Shown here in pieces: positions 13,501 through 28,500 of a stretch of DNA of 64,000 nucleotides. Each line of letters starts with the position of its first letter. Position 1 is the first letter of the stretch. The stretch is from Incurvaria masculella. Lineage: Eukaryota; Arthropoda; Insecta; Lepidoptera; Incurvariidae. The stretch spans positions 14,880,001 to 14,944,000 of the forward strand of contig OX335657.1 in assembly GCA_946894095.1 (NCBI GenBank), read 5' to 3'. The position numbers and the translations under genes were made by a program. The notes under the pieces were generated by a model, which saw only the letters and a program-made list of their open reading frames with translations, made no database searches and was not told the DNA's origin.

Positions 13501-16500
13501 CCATCTCCATTTGAGTTTTTTGGTTTTTACTGTTTACATCTTCTATTTTTGTGCGTTTTCTTAGAAATGTGTTTCGCATTGATAATACCTACCAAATGTT
13601 AACAACCCACTGTCATATTCAGAGTGGGCGGACTAACATTAGTGCGCGGATTATTGCCGGGCTAAATCAGTTTTTGTATAGTTAGTCCTTTATTAAGTTT
13701 TGACAGGCTCACTCTGAATACGACTGTTACAATAAAAAAATCATGCAACACAATAAAAACTTTAAAAAAAAAACTCATCTAACTCACCACAAATCGCCTC
13801 ACTACAACCATGTTCAGTACTTTACATTTTCGAAAAACCAACAAACTTGCTAGGGAAAACCACAACACAATCACACGTTTTCCCTTTCAATGCAGCCATA
13901 GGGTAAACAAAGTCATCGTCTAGCACCAAAACGCAACGAAAGCAAAGCGTAAAAGAGATAAAACAGCAAACAAGTCGAAAGATCTAACGGATTCAGAGGA
14001 AATGGGCTAACGAGAAATACAAGACAGTGTGTGGTACCATCTCTCTCCCGACTTTATGATAAATAACGTAGCTATACAATGCATGTGTTAATATGTCCAC
14101 ATATACTGAGTGCACATGTGGACACATCTGAACTTGATATGCCTATAGGGGAACATTGTTCAATGAGATTTAATGTAAAGGAGGGGGAGTACATCCTCTT
14201 AATTGAAGAAGTGTGTTGATTTAATTGCATAAAAGTGCTTGTAAGTTTTATAAGACTCATAATATTATAAGGCAATGCAATTATTTTTACAATACTTTTT
14301 GGTAGTAAATTCCTTACTGGTCTCATTTTTGAGACATTTGAGAATTTAAATAACTCTAAATTTAGGACTAAACCGGTTTTTGCATGATTAGTCCGGCGCT
14401 AATCCTGTACTAAGTTTTGATAGGTTCACTATGTGAACTTAACTTTAGCAATTCAATATTTTACTTCGCTTGTTTGTTGTTCGTCTTCATTTATTTTATT
14501 CAAAGAAACACTGTGCTTAGATTTGCTGATGTCCACACTCACTAATAATATCTTCCAACTGCTTTAAACCAATTTAATTCAAAAAAGGAACGTTACAAAT
14601 TCAAATCGTATCCCACTCGAACCATACGGAGTTCAGCGGAAATTCACGAGAGTTCGCACGACGCAGATATTTACGCGCGCGCGCCGCGACGCTCGCGCCG
14701 CTATTGGTCCGCAGCGGCGCCGTGGCGCGGGGAGCGCGCGGGCAGACCAAACATCGATAAAACGCGCCAAATTTAACTCGGATGCGACGCCCGCATTTTT
14801 GTAGGAGTTCCCCCCTATGGGCTTAGACGCGCCAAACGCATCACAGGATATGGGTGTCTATTTTAGTGATGACTATTCTCGGAGAAGACATCCCGGGTGT
14901 AATGTTTATATATTAGGTTCGATGCCACCTGCATGACGATTACATTTAAACCCAGTTTACCCAGATGTATTAGATATATATTCTTAATAACTATTATTAG
15001 TATTTAATACTTTGAGTGGTAAGTACCAGAAAATTACGCTCTCCATAAAAACGTAGTTTACTAATCTTTTGCAAACCACTTGATATTTGGTATCGCATTG
15101 GATGAACGATGGTCGAAGCGGCAATGAAAATTGTCCGTGTTTTCCATCCAGTTCAATGTAGCCGTGCAATATAAGGAAGGTCCTGGCATGGCACCTAGTT
15201 CCCATGTGGTGTGTTGGGCTAATACCATGACAGAACATGTGGTATTAGCCATCCATGTCCAGTCACATAAAAAAAAAAAATCTAATACCAGACAACGGAT
15301 ATCTGTGTCTGCATGTTTATGTTTTTTCGATAAATGTATCCTGGGTCAAACTACAGAGAAACTCTATACTAAATTTGTATAGAGATTTTTATTTTACTTA
15401 CATTTGATTCACTTTAGATTATTCAAAAAAAACAAAAACACAGATATTTGTTGCCTGATATTAGATATTAAATATCAATTAGATCAATTTTTTTTATGGG
15501 GAGTGTAATTTATGGGCCATTCTTAAGGAACCAGATAACAGTAGGTATTTATTTACATAAACACTGATTCAACGTGTGATTGCAAATAAGTGGCATCCGC
15601 AGATCAATCAGATTGTTACATGACTAATAATGATAAGATGAAATTACACGATAAGTAACTTTCGGTTACATTACATATTAACATGGTGTAACCGAAAGAT
15701 AACTTTAGGATTTTCGTAACTGGAGGTGGTGGAAACAGTGGAACTACCAGAAGTTTTATTTATTCTTAAGGTGGCCCAACCCGCTCATATCCCCATACAA
15801 AAGGGGAAATAAGATCACGCCTATATTTCTTATCAGAGATCCAAAATTTTGCTCAAAATTGCTTTATTTGATTGAACTAGATGTCTGATGACCATTGGCA
15901 TTGTAAAATTGTGTTTGGTTTCCATGTTATAACGTCCGAAAGTTCGGATTTTTCGCGCGTTTTATACAATAACTTTGGAGCTGGATTGCGCAATGATAAA
16001 GTAAGAACATCTTAAAAAGATTAGTCATCAGACATAGCTTATTTAAGCAAGATTTAGAATCTACTTGGTTTTTGTTAGATTTTTGACTACAGCGGTCGTG
16101 GTTTACTTTTAGCTATAAGTCGTTTTGAAATAAAAATTTTCGTAAATCTTACCAAATCATACACTATGCACATTGTCTTTTTTGTGGACAGGTTGCATCT
16201 TCATCATCACGGAGCCTGTCTTATTCTTAGAAACAGAGAAGGTCCCAGAGCGCAACAGCACGGTTTTGTACCGTGCCCGCAAATGAGTTAAGGCCGCCGG
16301 GTTGGGCCACCTTAAATGCAAATCTGTATTTCACAACGGACCAATAATATTATACGATGCACATTTTATCGCCTCCTAAATCTTCACATAAACCAATGTA
16401 AACATTATGAGTTGCAGTTTCATAGCTTCCTAAATTATACTTTATTTCGTTACCTACCATAAACATTAAAATCCATTGATCTGCAGTCAACTATCTCTAA

Positions 16501-19500
16501 AATTAAACCGAGAGTAAACAGCATGCCATTGGGTACTGCAGAACTTTTACTATAACTCCGATATTCAGAGTAGGTATACAGTCGCGTATTCTCGTGTCGT
16601 CACACCTGACAGTCAAATCCAAGATCCCTTCTGTCATATTGACCTCAACGTCGACCTTATAGTGAAAGGAAATTGCCATCCAACGTAACAAGATGGAAAT
16701 ATGTGTCTACACATTTGTCGCATGGTCTGACGATTTTTAACGAGTGAAGGAAAGCGGTTTTGTTTCCGGTCAAGGAACATTTCTGGTGTTACTTCTCACC
16801 AAAAGATCTGGAACTGAAAACTACGCTTGAGATGCTCACGTCCTGACACCACATAAAAGGACTATATAGTCTTTAGACCATACCATAGTGATCTAACGAG
16901 ATAAATACTATTTTTACTAAGTATATATACTTTTCGTACTAAGCAGGTACATACGTCGTTCATTCGTCGGCATACAGCCAGTGGCGAAATTGGTAGACGC
17001 AATACCCGCGAATGGTATGTTTTGCTGGTTCTGGTCCAGCCTTGCAGTATATTCGTAAAGTAGTTCTTTTTACTGGGCTCTTTCTTCAATTAATGTGTCC
17101 TTGCTTCACGGTCGATTGTACATACATACATATCACATTACTTTTTTTACTTTTTTTTTTTTTATGTGACTGGACATGATGGCTAATACCACACCTTCTG
17201 TCATGGTATTAGCCCAACACACCACATGGGAACTAGGTGCCATGCCAGGACCTTCCTTATATTGCTCGGCTACATTGAACTGGATGGAAAACGCGGACAA
17301 TTTTCATTACCGCTTCGACCATCGTTCATTCAATGCGATGGTACCAACCCGGGCGGGATTAACCCTACCACCTAGTAAGTAAGGAAGGGGACCTACAGTT
17401 TAACGTGGAATCCGAACCACGGCCAGCCTCTCTCAACGGTCTAATGGTCACCCATCCAAGACCAGACCGGACCCAGCGTTGCTTAACTTCGGAGAGCGAT
17501 CGCCGAAGTGTCGCGCCACTGGGCCACTGAGGCTGACACTGTTAACTGAAGATCTTTCCAGAAGCATGAATAAATTCCTGTCCCTGAAAATACTACTCAG
17601 CAAAAGATGTAGGACTACAAATTATGCGTGGGATACACCACCCCAACATCACAGAAAAAAACATTACGCAACGACCGATGTCCCGTTTGTCAGTGCATTG
17701 CAGCAGTCCAAAGCCGAGAGATCTATACTTAGGCAGAGGGTTCACTCACCCAGGCACAAATTAACACTTACAGTAACTAACGCAGCGACACTCATTACAC
17801 TTACAGGACATTACGATCCAGAATTAGATTAATTGTGTTTGTGGGGTGTGTGCTATGTTTGTATTGGGCGCTACAATCGACGTCTTTCATTCTGTGGGGT
17901 GAATCTGGTTTATTTTTTGTTTGCTGTACATACACAATTTGAAAGTACATGTCAAACGGTCTCTGTGAAAATATGTAATTCTTTATTGTAAATATTGGTA
18001 CCCTGGTAGTTAACCTACACGTCAGACAATGAGATTATAAAGTAATCTTCATTACAATGAAGTAAATCATATCCGTAGCTTTAAAATCATAATGTTAACA
18101 GTCTAGAGGCTCTGCCCACGTTAAAAATCTGAACAAAAACAGTTGGTATCTAGACGCTAAATCAATTACAAAACAAGTGCGAGTTGGACTCGCACCCGAA
18201 GGTGTCCGTACTATCGTACAAGATTTAAAAATCAAGTTTTTTGTATGGGGTCCCCTTTAATTTTTATTTTTTTTACTGTTACCTATTTGTTATCATAGCG
18301 GCAAAATTAATATATACTCTGTGAAAATTCCAGCCGCCTATCTATTACGGTTCATGAGATACAGCCCTGTGACGGACGGACGGACGGACGGACGGATAGA
18401 TGGACGGACGGACAGCAGAGGCTTAGTAATAGGGTTCCGTTGGCACCCTTTGGTTACGGAACCCTAAAAAGCTGGAAAGCGACTCACTCTGATGTAAAAT
18501 GAAGTTTGTTGCATGCTAAAACAATAGAAATTTTAAAAATGGCTATCTGTATTGCCAAACTATCTTATGATCTGTGAATTTTGCAATTACTTTCGGTATT
18601 TCTTTGTAAAATCCATAAAAAAAAATTATGACAATACTTTTAGTTATAGCAAACTATGAACTTCTCGCGTCCATTCCTTTTTAACATTGTTGCTATGTAT
18701 ATTAATTCACAGGAGAGTGGCAAGACGCCTAGAGTAATCTTACGAGAAATATATTTATTTTAACTGTTACCTTAAGATATTTTCCAGAAGCATACATAAA
18801 TTCCTTCCCTAATCAAAATATTTAAGATTCCAAACCTTTCCAAATCATTCCATGGAGGGTGAAGACACCTATTGTCACGTTTGTTAATTTAGTGCACACT
18901 TTTCTGGATAAAGCCGGTTTGGATAACACATTCATGAAACCGCATATGAATTAAACAAAACATTGAGAACACAGATTCGATTCTAAAGCATAGTCTGAAA
19001 ACACATCTCTGGATATCGCCATCCATCGCTCAACGCGTAATAGGCAGGGAATGCACTATCTACATTCCTTCAAAAAGAACCGACCGATCCATTCGATTCT
19101 TTATCTATAGGCTCGCTAAACTATAAAATGCACTCCGTGCCTAGGTATTTCCCCCAAAGAAACCTCAAGTCCTTTAAACGTGATGTGAAGGACCTGACTT
19201 GCCGACATGGTTTTCGCTGCCGCCGTAAATGTTCAAACGCTCATGAACATCTTCAGGAAAATCTTCGGTGTGGGTCTGGTGTATACCATATGTTTTTTCA
19301 TTAACAAAAACCTCTCGAGAGTTTCTTAAAAGAAAAAGACAGCGTGCAGTCCAGCTATACTATATACACACGGTATCAGAAAGACCAAATGGCAGGCAAA
19401 AATGCAGAAAGCCAAAACTCCTTTTGTCCAACTGACTGATATGATTTTGTGATTCTCTTATCCTGTCTTTCTTGATCGTCTTAAATTATATTTTTAACTT

Positions 19501-22500
19501 TCACCGCAACCAATGATTGAATATTAAAAAGGGACTAACAAGTCCGTGATTAACGCTTAGAAACAGGAAGATCTATTTTTATTTATTTTTGTTGGACATT
19601 CTTTCTACTAGATTGAAAAAGGTTTAAGCTATCAGCCATTGAAATGAGATGGTTTCTGGTGTATACTTCAATGAGTATCCCTAAATAAAAAAAATATAAT
19701 ACACGGAAAACATTCTAAAATACCAGTAAGTCCTTTTCGCATAGCATAAACAATTCAATATACTTAGACCAGTGGGTTTACCACTGTAAATTACCTCGCC
19801 AGGTGAACAGGTAATTGAGTGATTAAATCTGACCTTTAGTTGCATTTCGTACATTCTAACGTCAATTGACATTAAGCATGGGACATAATGCAACCAAACG
19901 TCAGATTGAATCAATCACTTACCTTTTTACCCGGCGAGTTGATTTGTGGTGGAGTGGAGCAGCTCCAATTTGTAAAACGTCAGAAAAGAAATAAAGCTAA
20001 CTATGGTGGTCTGTCAGATTTTATAAAACATTGGCGTGAAATCCAAGGAGTAATTCTCACCCCTTTTCATCCATTCAAAACGACATCTCCCCATATTGTC
20101 CTGAGCTAAAGCAGCCAGTCATTTTAACATCTTCAGGCAGTAAATGCCATTCTTGCCAATATGTATACATAATTCTAAAAGCAAAACAGTAATGTGGGAA
20201 TACTAGTTCTCACTCATAAAATATATCCATAAACTTGGATTGAGCCATTGGACGGACTAAAGTAACTGGGTCATATCGTGAAGGATTTATACATCCGCGA
20301 AAACACCTCAAAATAGTTCTCACAGGGAAATTGAATTTCTATGAATCCTCGCCTCCTTGGTTCCAGCTTCCCGAAATGTGTTACATCTATTTCAGGACGA
20401 TATTAACTAGTGATTTATTGTTCCTTTGTTACCACTGCAGGAGCGATCAATGAATCGCTAACAAATTTAGTCGCAGAGTAAAAACGAATTCACCCAAAAA
20501 TACTCATGTTTTATTTAATTGTAATGAATATATAGCCTTAACAAAAAATATTTCCTGGCAGAACACTTTTATGTTTTATGAAATTAAATGAAAAAGCTTA
20601 CATTTTATATTTTAAGTTTATTTTCAAAGTTTTTTAAATCAGTTTAAAGTTTGAATTTGAATGACCAGGAACAATATTTTTATCATCACGATCAATTATA
20701 AATTGGATCTCAATGCCACGTTTTGCCCATAACGACGATGGCATGAAAGTGTTCTACGAAAATTAAAGAAGCAAAACAATGGCTTATCGGATACGATCGT
20801 TCTAGGGTAGTACCAATGTTAAAATATGACATATCCGAGTGCAGTGTACTGTCTATGGATGATGAATAAACAATACAACACAAAAGTATGTCACCTAACT
20901 CCAAATGGAATTAGGGTCTCTTTCTGTATAGTCTGCATAATGGATAATGCTATTTGAGGCTGCATAAAGGTATCCCTACATCTCCATTCTAAAATCGCTA
21001 ACAGGCAGGGTTTGCACTCATACATTATGCACATTCATGCCATAAGAACCAACGGATCCTGCGTATATATACTTTATCTGTCTTTTCCCGATGATCGATG
21101 CAGCGTTCCCTCGCCTATGGCCACGCTTATCCTCTGTCTGAGGTAGCCCTGAGCACGATGGTCTCCAGATGCCTCAATTAAAAGAGTGCCCAGTTCTATA
21201 ACGATTTTTTTGCGTCGGTACTCCATACGTAAATGTACTTTTTCGTACTAAGCAGGTACGTCGCTTATTCCAAGGAATGTGACATGTATGTACGTATAAT
21301 CGACCGTGAAGCAAGGATACATTAATTGAAGAAGGAGCCCAGTAAAGAGAACTACTTTACGAATATACTGCAAGGCTGGACCCGAACCAGCATCCTTGCA
21401 TCACGGTCGATTATACGTACATACATGTCACATTCCTTGGTACTCCATACGCCAAGAGTTTAAACAGCAAAAGCTACGAACTCATTATTGCCCAATTCAA
21501 TTTTTTAATTTCAATTTTTAATCCAATATGCAGCCTCCATAGCATATCGATAGTTCAGTGTAAAAACCTCGAGAGTTCATTAAAAAACGTCCGGAGTGCA
21601 GTTTGGCCTTGACAAGAAATGTGTCTGATGTCGCAGTCACGAAAAAATAGAAATGGCATTGACACACATAGCGAGAAGCGACGGAGCCCGTTCCGATGGG
21701 TTTTGCAATTTCAACATAATGTCATCAATAAATAAAATTTAGGGGACATAAAAGTTATTTATTGGCATATCATTTCAAGCAGTTTGTTTCTGCAAGCTGG
21801 GTTTGTTTTGAGTTTATACATTTTAAGATAACTTTAGCTACACTAATAAGTTAGTATATGATGATATGAATGCGATTTGTTTTAAACTCGAATCCAAAAA
21901 ATATTATGGTAGGTACCCCTATGTATATTGAAACAATTTAAGCATTTAAATATATATCGTAGTACAACAATCCCAGAAAGAGGGTAGTAGGCAAAATTTA
22001 ATGATATTTCGAAGGCAATCATTAAAAAGAAAATTGAAAAATTTATGATGGTACAAAAATATCAGCAAAAACCAAAGCATCCATCTATCAGAATGGGTCC
22101 GGTAACTCTTTCGATGAACGCACTAATGTCAAGTAGCATCAACTGTATTATCATAAGTTTAAGAAAGCTCCAGCATAGGCACTCATGAAGCGAACACGAG
22201 AAGTTCTCAAAATGAATACCTGCGAGTAGCTGTCATACTCCATATTGAAAAATGTTTACGTTACCAGCAAAATTCTTACAAGGGCCCACACGGACTCACC
22301 TCCTCCTGATGTGAGATCTTCATCTGGCGGATGGTCTGGTGCGCGTCGCCGTGCAGCTTGTCACGCAGCGCCACCAGGTCCAGCGGCCAACTCGACAGCT
22401 CCGCGGCCGGGTCGGCCAGCAGCACCTGCCGACATAGCGCCGTCAGCGTCCGCTGTCCAATGGCAAACACTACTGCATCTGACGGATGTTCTGTTGCGCG

Positions 22501-25500
22501 ATGGCCAGGCCACAGGGCCAACGGGTCCGACGCATCATCTGCTATCTATTTGCAGCACCACTACTTCCTTCTGGTCACAAAAACCTGTCGTAATGTGCTG
22601 TCACATGACAACACCGTTGGCTAGGTGCTCAAATAAAGCCATCTTGATAGAAAAGAAGGCCGGACTTAAAATTTTGATTATGGGTTTCCTGATTGTAAAC
22701 CTGAATTAATATCTTCGGATGTCCTGACCCCATTATCAGTTTTAAGATACTTATCATCATCCTAATTTTAGTGTCATTCTACTTTGCGTCAGACTCAGAG
22801 CATTGAATTGAATTCAGAGACATTCTTCCTATATTGTCATACCCTGTAGGTTCTAGTGCCCAATAGAGCTATCTTGAACTCTTTTTTTACTTCACATACG
22901 GCCGTTTTCACCACCTCCAGCTACAAAAATCCTAAGCAATCTAACCGAAAGTTAATTTCTAAACAGTATTCATATAAACGGATTTCAGGTAGTCACACCA
23001 TTACCAGTTTTAAGGACTAATCAGATCATGAATTTCTAAACAGTAAGCAGGATCTAACAGCAAATTGTCATTTCAAGTTGTATCAGTTTCTAAGACCTTC
23101 TGTCGTAACATTAGCCCAAAACACCACATTCCCAAAGGAATTAGAAGGCATGCCGAGACATTTCCTTTACACGGGCATTGTTCATTGCCGCTTACATCCG
23201 ACCTGTTCAGGATTTTTTATATAAACTTCAGCTGCCAAATCAAACAAATGACAACTCCAAAATGACCTACCTCAGTGGGCAAACTAGGCTAGACCAATCA
23301 AATCATTAAAACTAGATTTTAGAGAGAAGCTAGCTATCACAGTATTTACAGATGAAGTGATGGGAAGAATCTAGCCAACCTTATTATGTTTTAGTGCAGC
23401 CATGAGAACTGTCTTGTTTCACTGTGTCGCACAACTCAATGCTCATTTCTGTTTCAAAATAGTAAAAAAAAATGAGTGATCTCCAAGAAGGACAAACAGA
23501 GACTGAGCGCTCTACAACTTAATGAGTACAAATAAGATAACAAAATACTGTGACCCTAACTAGTTATCATGACAAATGCAGTGAGTTCCTTTTGACCCTA
23601 TATTATTATCAATGTGGTCAGTATAAGCACGCACAATGGAGTATGTTCATCAATTTTAGGTGCATTTTTAATGTATGTTCGAAAAGTTAGTTAATTATCT
23701 TTCGTGAATGTAAAATAATGCAAAAAAAACCGGCCAAGTGCGAGTCGGACTCGCACACGAAGGGTTCCGTACCATCGTACAAGATTTAACAAAAAAAATC
23801 ACGTTTTTTGTATGGGGCCACCCTTTCTTTTTTGATATTTTTTAATTTTACCTATTTGTTGTTATAGCGGCAAAATAAATTCAGCTGCCTACCTATTACG
23901 GTTCATGAGATACAGCCCTGTGACGGACGGACGGACAGCGGAGTCTTAGTAATAGGGTTCCGTTTTCACCCTTTGGGTACGGAACCCTAAAAAGCTGACT
24001 AGTGTCAACAACAGGCACCTTAATCTCAATCTACTTAATGAGTTCATTAAAGGCGGTAAAAGTAATGAAACCAGCTGCTACTTAATAATTTGTTATTGGT
24101 TGAACAAATATTAAAAATACAATTTATGTTCGACTAATGGATAAAAACAAAATATATGGAGTATGTATTAGTTACGGTTAATGCCCGATTTTGGTTAAAG
24201 TCCAAAATTTTTTTTTCCTATATACATAGGATTTCTGTCTGATTTTTTCTCTTACCATAAACTCGTGCATACGACAAGGGTACCTATATCTTGAAAATGT
24301 TAGTTACCTTCAAGGAAAAAAATATTTCGGACTTTAACCAACATCGGGCTTTAAGGTGGCCCAACCCGGCGGGCCTAACTTATTCGCGGGCACGGTACAA
24401 AACCGTGCTGTTGCGCTCTGGGACCTTCTCTGTTTCAAAGAATAAGACAGGCTCCGTGATGAGGAAGATGCAACATGTCCACAAAAAAGACAATGTGCAT
24501 AGCGTATAATTTGATAAGATTTACGAAAATTTTAATTTCAAAACGACTTATAGCTAAAAGTAAACCACGACCGCTGTAGTCAAAAATCTAACAAAAACCA
24601 AATAGATTATAAATCTTGATTAAAAAAGCTATGTCTGATGACTAATCTTATTAAGATGTTCTTACTTTATCATTGCATAATCCACCTCCAAAGTTATTGT
24701 ATAAAACGCGCGAAAAATTCAAACTTTCGGACCTTATAACTTAGAAACCAAACACAATTTTACAATGCCAATGGTCATCAGACATCTAGTTCGATCAAAT
24801 AAAGCTATTTTGAACAAAATTTTAGATCTCTGACAAGAAATATGGGCGTGATCTTCTTTCCCCTTTTGTATGGCGAGATGAGCGGGATGGGCCACCTTAA
24901 GAACGGCCCGTAAGCTATTTTCCCCATACAAAAGTAGTTTACTAATCATTAGGAAACCGCTATTCCAATTAAATTGATATTTAATATTTATTATCAGGTA
25001 ACAAATATCTGTATCTGCATGATTTTGGTTTTTTGAAAAATCCAAACCGAATGAAATGAAAGCAAAAAGAAAATTTTCTTACGAATTTTGTTTTGTCTGT
25101 GGTTTGACCCAGAATACTTTTACCGAAAAAACAAAGACATGCAGACACAGATATTTGTAACCTTATATTATATACCAAATATCAAGTAAGTTGGAACAGT
25201 GGTTTTCAAATTATTAGTAAACTAAGTTTGTATGGGAGGCGAAATTTTCTGAGGCTTACGGGCCGACCTTAACCGTAACATATAAACTGAATAAATGTAT
25301 ACAAAAAGGGAGGTGATTTCGGTATGATCATCTGGAAATTAGTGCCGATAATCATATAAGACTTTGGTTTCATTTGCAAATTTTGGTAATACACAATTGA
25401 TTGGAATCAATTTTGTATTAAATAGTTATTAAAATTACCAAACAAAGAAACAAAAATTACGCAAAGCTATAGCTTCTCCTAAAGTAGTTAGCTGGGTAAC

Positions 25501-28500
25501 GGAACATTCGGGACTTCTAAACAACATTTTATATACAATATATCCAGTTCAAAGTAGCCGTGCAATATAAGGAAGGTCCTGGCATGGCACCTAGTTCCCA
25601 TGTGGTGTGCTGGGCTAATACCATGACAGAAGTTGTGGTATTAGCCATCCATGTCCAGTAACATAAAAATAAAATGTACATGTCTTTTAGAATGATACAG
25701 AAAGTTCTTATCGGGCATCCTCGCACAATCACATGGTCAGTAACTTCACAAAACGTTCACTTGAACATCAAACACTTTGTTCATCGGCACGTGTTTCACT
25801 TAATATTTCCCTCGCAACGTCTCAATTTTAATTCCGAAACGAGAGCGTCACACCGAACCACGCCGTCTGTCTCCGCACGCACAATGCGAAACTGTGTCTC
25901 GAGTGCGAGGACCGGAGTCTATTTCCGTGTGCCAATAATCCTTGCGCGGTTAAACCACTCCGCGTATTCGTGTTATTAATGAAATACTAGTTACTCCCCG
26001 TTGGCGGAGCGCCAGGATTCTTTAGAGCCGTCTTCCCTAGTTTTTGAGTGTCGAGAGGCGAATTAGGCTTGCGAAAAAATATCATTTAAAACACGAAAAA
26101 CTTTCTACTTTATGATACCAAAGGATTGAATATGCATAACTGTTAATTACAGGAGAGAACAGGACGGAGAAACGTCATGTGGTTTTTACTTGTGACTCGC
26201 GCCTCATATGCCATACAGTCCAAACATCGCGAATGCTCCAGAAATGCGTTCGCCAAGTTACTTCCCACCATCACAAACCCTCCAATACGTCTGCTACTAT
26301 GTTTGAGTGTGACATGTAAGTAGGGTTGGCAATTTTAGAAAATTGATGACAGCGAGTCTCATTGCAGTCTTTTGTGATCTGAGGTATTATATACATTTTA
26401 TTTACATATATTAACCTACAAACATAGATAAAATAAACATATTATGTACACAGTCATATTAATACAAAATCTGCAACCTAGATAATATCAGTTAAGTTTC
26501 TAACAATCAAATATTTTAGTTACGAATTTCTCTTGATTTTTGTGATGAGGAATTTGTACACAAAGTTGTGCAATCATTAGGTAGGCCGTCAGGAATTTTT
26601 GGGAGACAGGAACTTAAAAGGGTACATTACATTGAAGCGGTTTGTACATTTAAAGCAAATGAGGGATGAAAGAATGGCCAAGCAGATTTACAGAGGGAAA
26701 CTGTGTAGAGCTGGCATGCCCAACCGGCCTAGAAGAACAAATTATAACCAAATTGAGCTAGTACACGTACAAGGCTAGGACAAAGCACCTGTATTCGTAC
26801 AGCATGCATGAAGAGAGAATGTCAGTAGAGGAAGCGAAATATGCTGTAATCGTACATTTTAGTGATTTATCGTCTGTGCCTATTCGTTCAGGGAATTAAC
26901 GTGTCACTATGTATGTGGATCTCGAAGTTTTATATCAACAGTCTTGATTTTAAGCCTTACCCATACTCGCAAGTACTCAACAGATTACGTAAGATTAGAG
27001 CTTAAGTATTCGCCTAAAGATTCAGTTAAAACACGTAACAACGTAAGCCCACACGAGCCGCACCGTTCGTGCAGACTCGACTTGTTATAATTCGAACGCA
27101 ATCCTACTCGTTCACCCTGCGTGACTCGCGTGTTCACGCACTGCCCTGCAACAATGAGAGACAAGCCCGCATGCAAAAAATATAGACACATATATGGAGC
27201 ATATTGACATATAGCGTGCTCCACACTGAATGCTAAGAGGGCCCTTCCCTATGGGATTAACTTATTGGCGGCCACGGCACTAAATCGTGCTATTGCGCTC
27301 TGGCAGTCTCTGGTTTAAAAAAACACAGGCTACGTGATGAGGAGGATCCAACATGTCCACAAAGCAGGCATAGTGTTTGATTTGGTTAGATTTACAAAAA
27401 CGCTTAGGGCCTTTTTCACCTACTGCTGATTAACTTAATCACCACATATTGCTGGCCTTTCTTAGCAGCTTGCAATCAATACCAGTATAATGATTTTAAA
27501 ACTATGTATATTGATTTTGAATCTTTATGGAACAAGCTAGGCTTGATCACATTGCTTCTTGGGATATTTTGGTTTTATTGTTGAGTATTCTACTGCCAAA
27601 GTTAATGCATAAAATAAGCAAAAAATTCGAACTTTCGGACTTCCTAACTTAGGGCCGGTATTTCAATCGTCCCTCTTCCTAGGAATACCTTTTAAGCGAA
27701 GCTTATTAAAAAAATGCAGTATTTCAACCTTCACTCAGTGTTAAGCGAAGCTTAAAGTGCCCCTCAATGTTAAATATTTGTGGGCTGGATTGTCTTCCAC
27801 TCAAACAGTTAAGCGGAGCTTAATTCGTTTCATTACGTGCTGCTATGCCTTTTAGCGAAGTGCGTCCTCACTCCTTTGTCGATGCTGAAAAGGGATGCAA
27901 CTAGCTCCGGGCGCAGGTAGTTGAAATTTGAGGAAACAATAGCCGACCGTTCTCGGTTTGGTGACATCCGACATTCTTGCTGCGTTCAATATGAAACTGT
28001 TTGATACAAACGATTTTCCGTCGAAAAGGGACCGTTTGTAATTCCACCAAACAAAATAAACTCGCTTTCTAAGGTATTACACAAACCACAGATAGGATTC
28101 AAAGTGTTCAAAAACAAGTTTGAAAGTATTTTCTGTTAATATTTTTTTTAGAAATGAATAAACTTAGGATGTTGTGTTTTGCAGAAAACTTTAAAACTGT
28201 ATGCTAATCTTTTAATTTGAAATGTTTTTGTATTGTTGGCTTGAATTGTTTCCGATTTAGTGCTGAGAAACCTGCACATCCTCGAAAATATCTCTATGTT
28301 TATTTAAATTAAATATTTTTTTTTATATTGATATACAGAGAAAGAGTTTTTACAATTCTCTTTCTCTCTGTGCTGCTCAATAGAGTATTTATAGTACTTT
28401 TTTGGAGGCCATAAAGTTTAATCAATTTTCAAAAATTGTGATGTAAAAATGCACTAATGAATTCATTTAGTTTTGTTTTTGAACGCAGACTAGACTGTTT

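Noticed and set aside
18373..18412. GGAC direct repeats considered as CRISPR-like
   Set aside because: Contiguous 4-base units without spacers, part of a dispersed repeat.
22331..22624. Ser/Ala-rich plus-strand frame
   Set aside because: Antisense shadow of exon 7.
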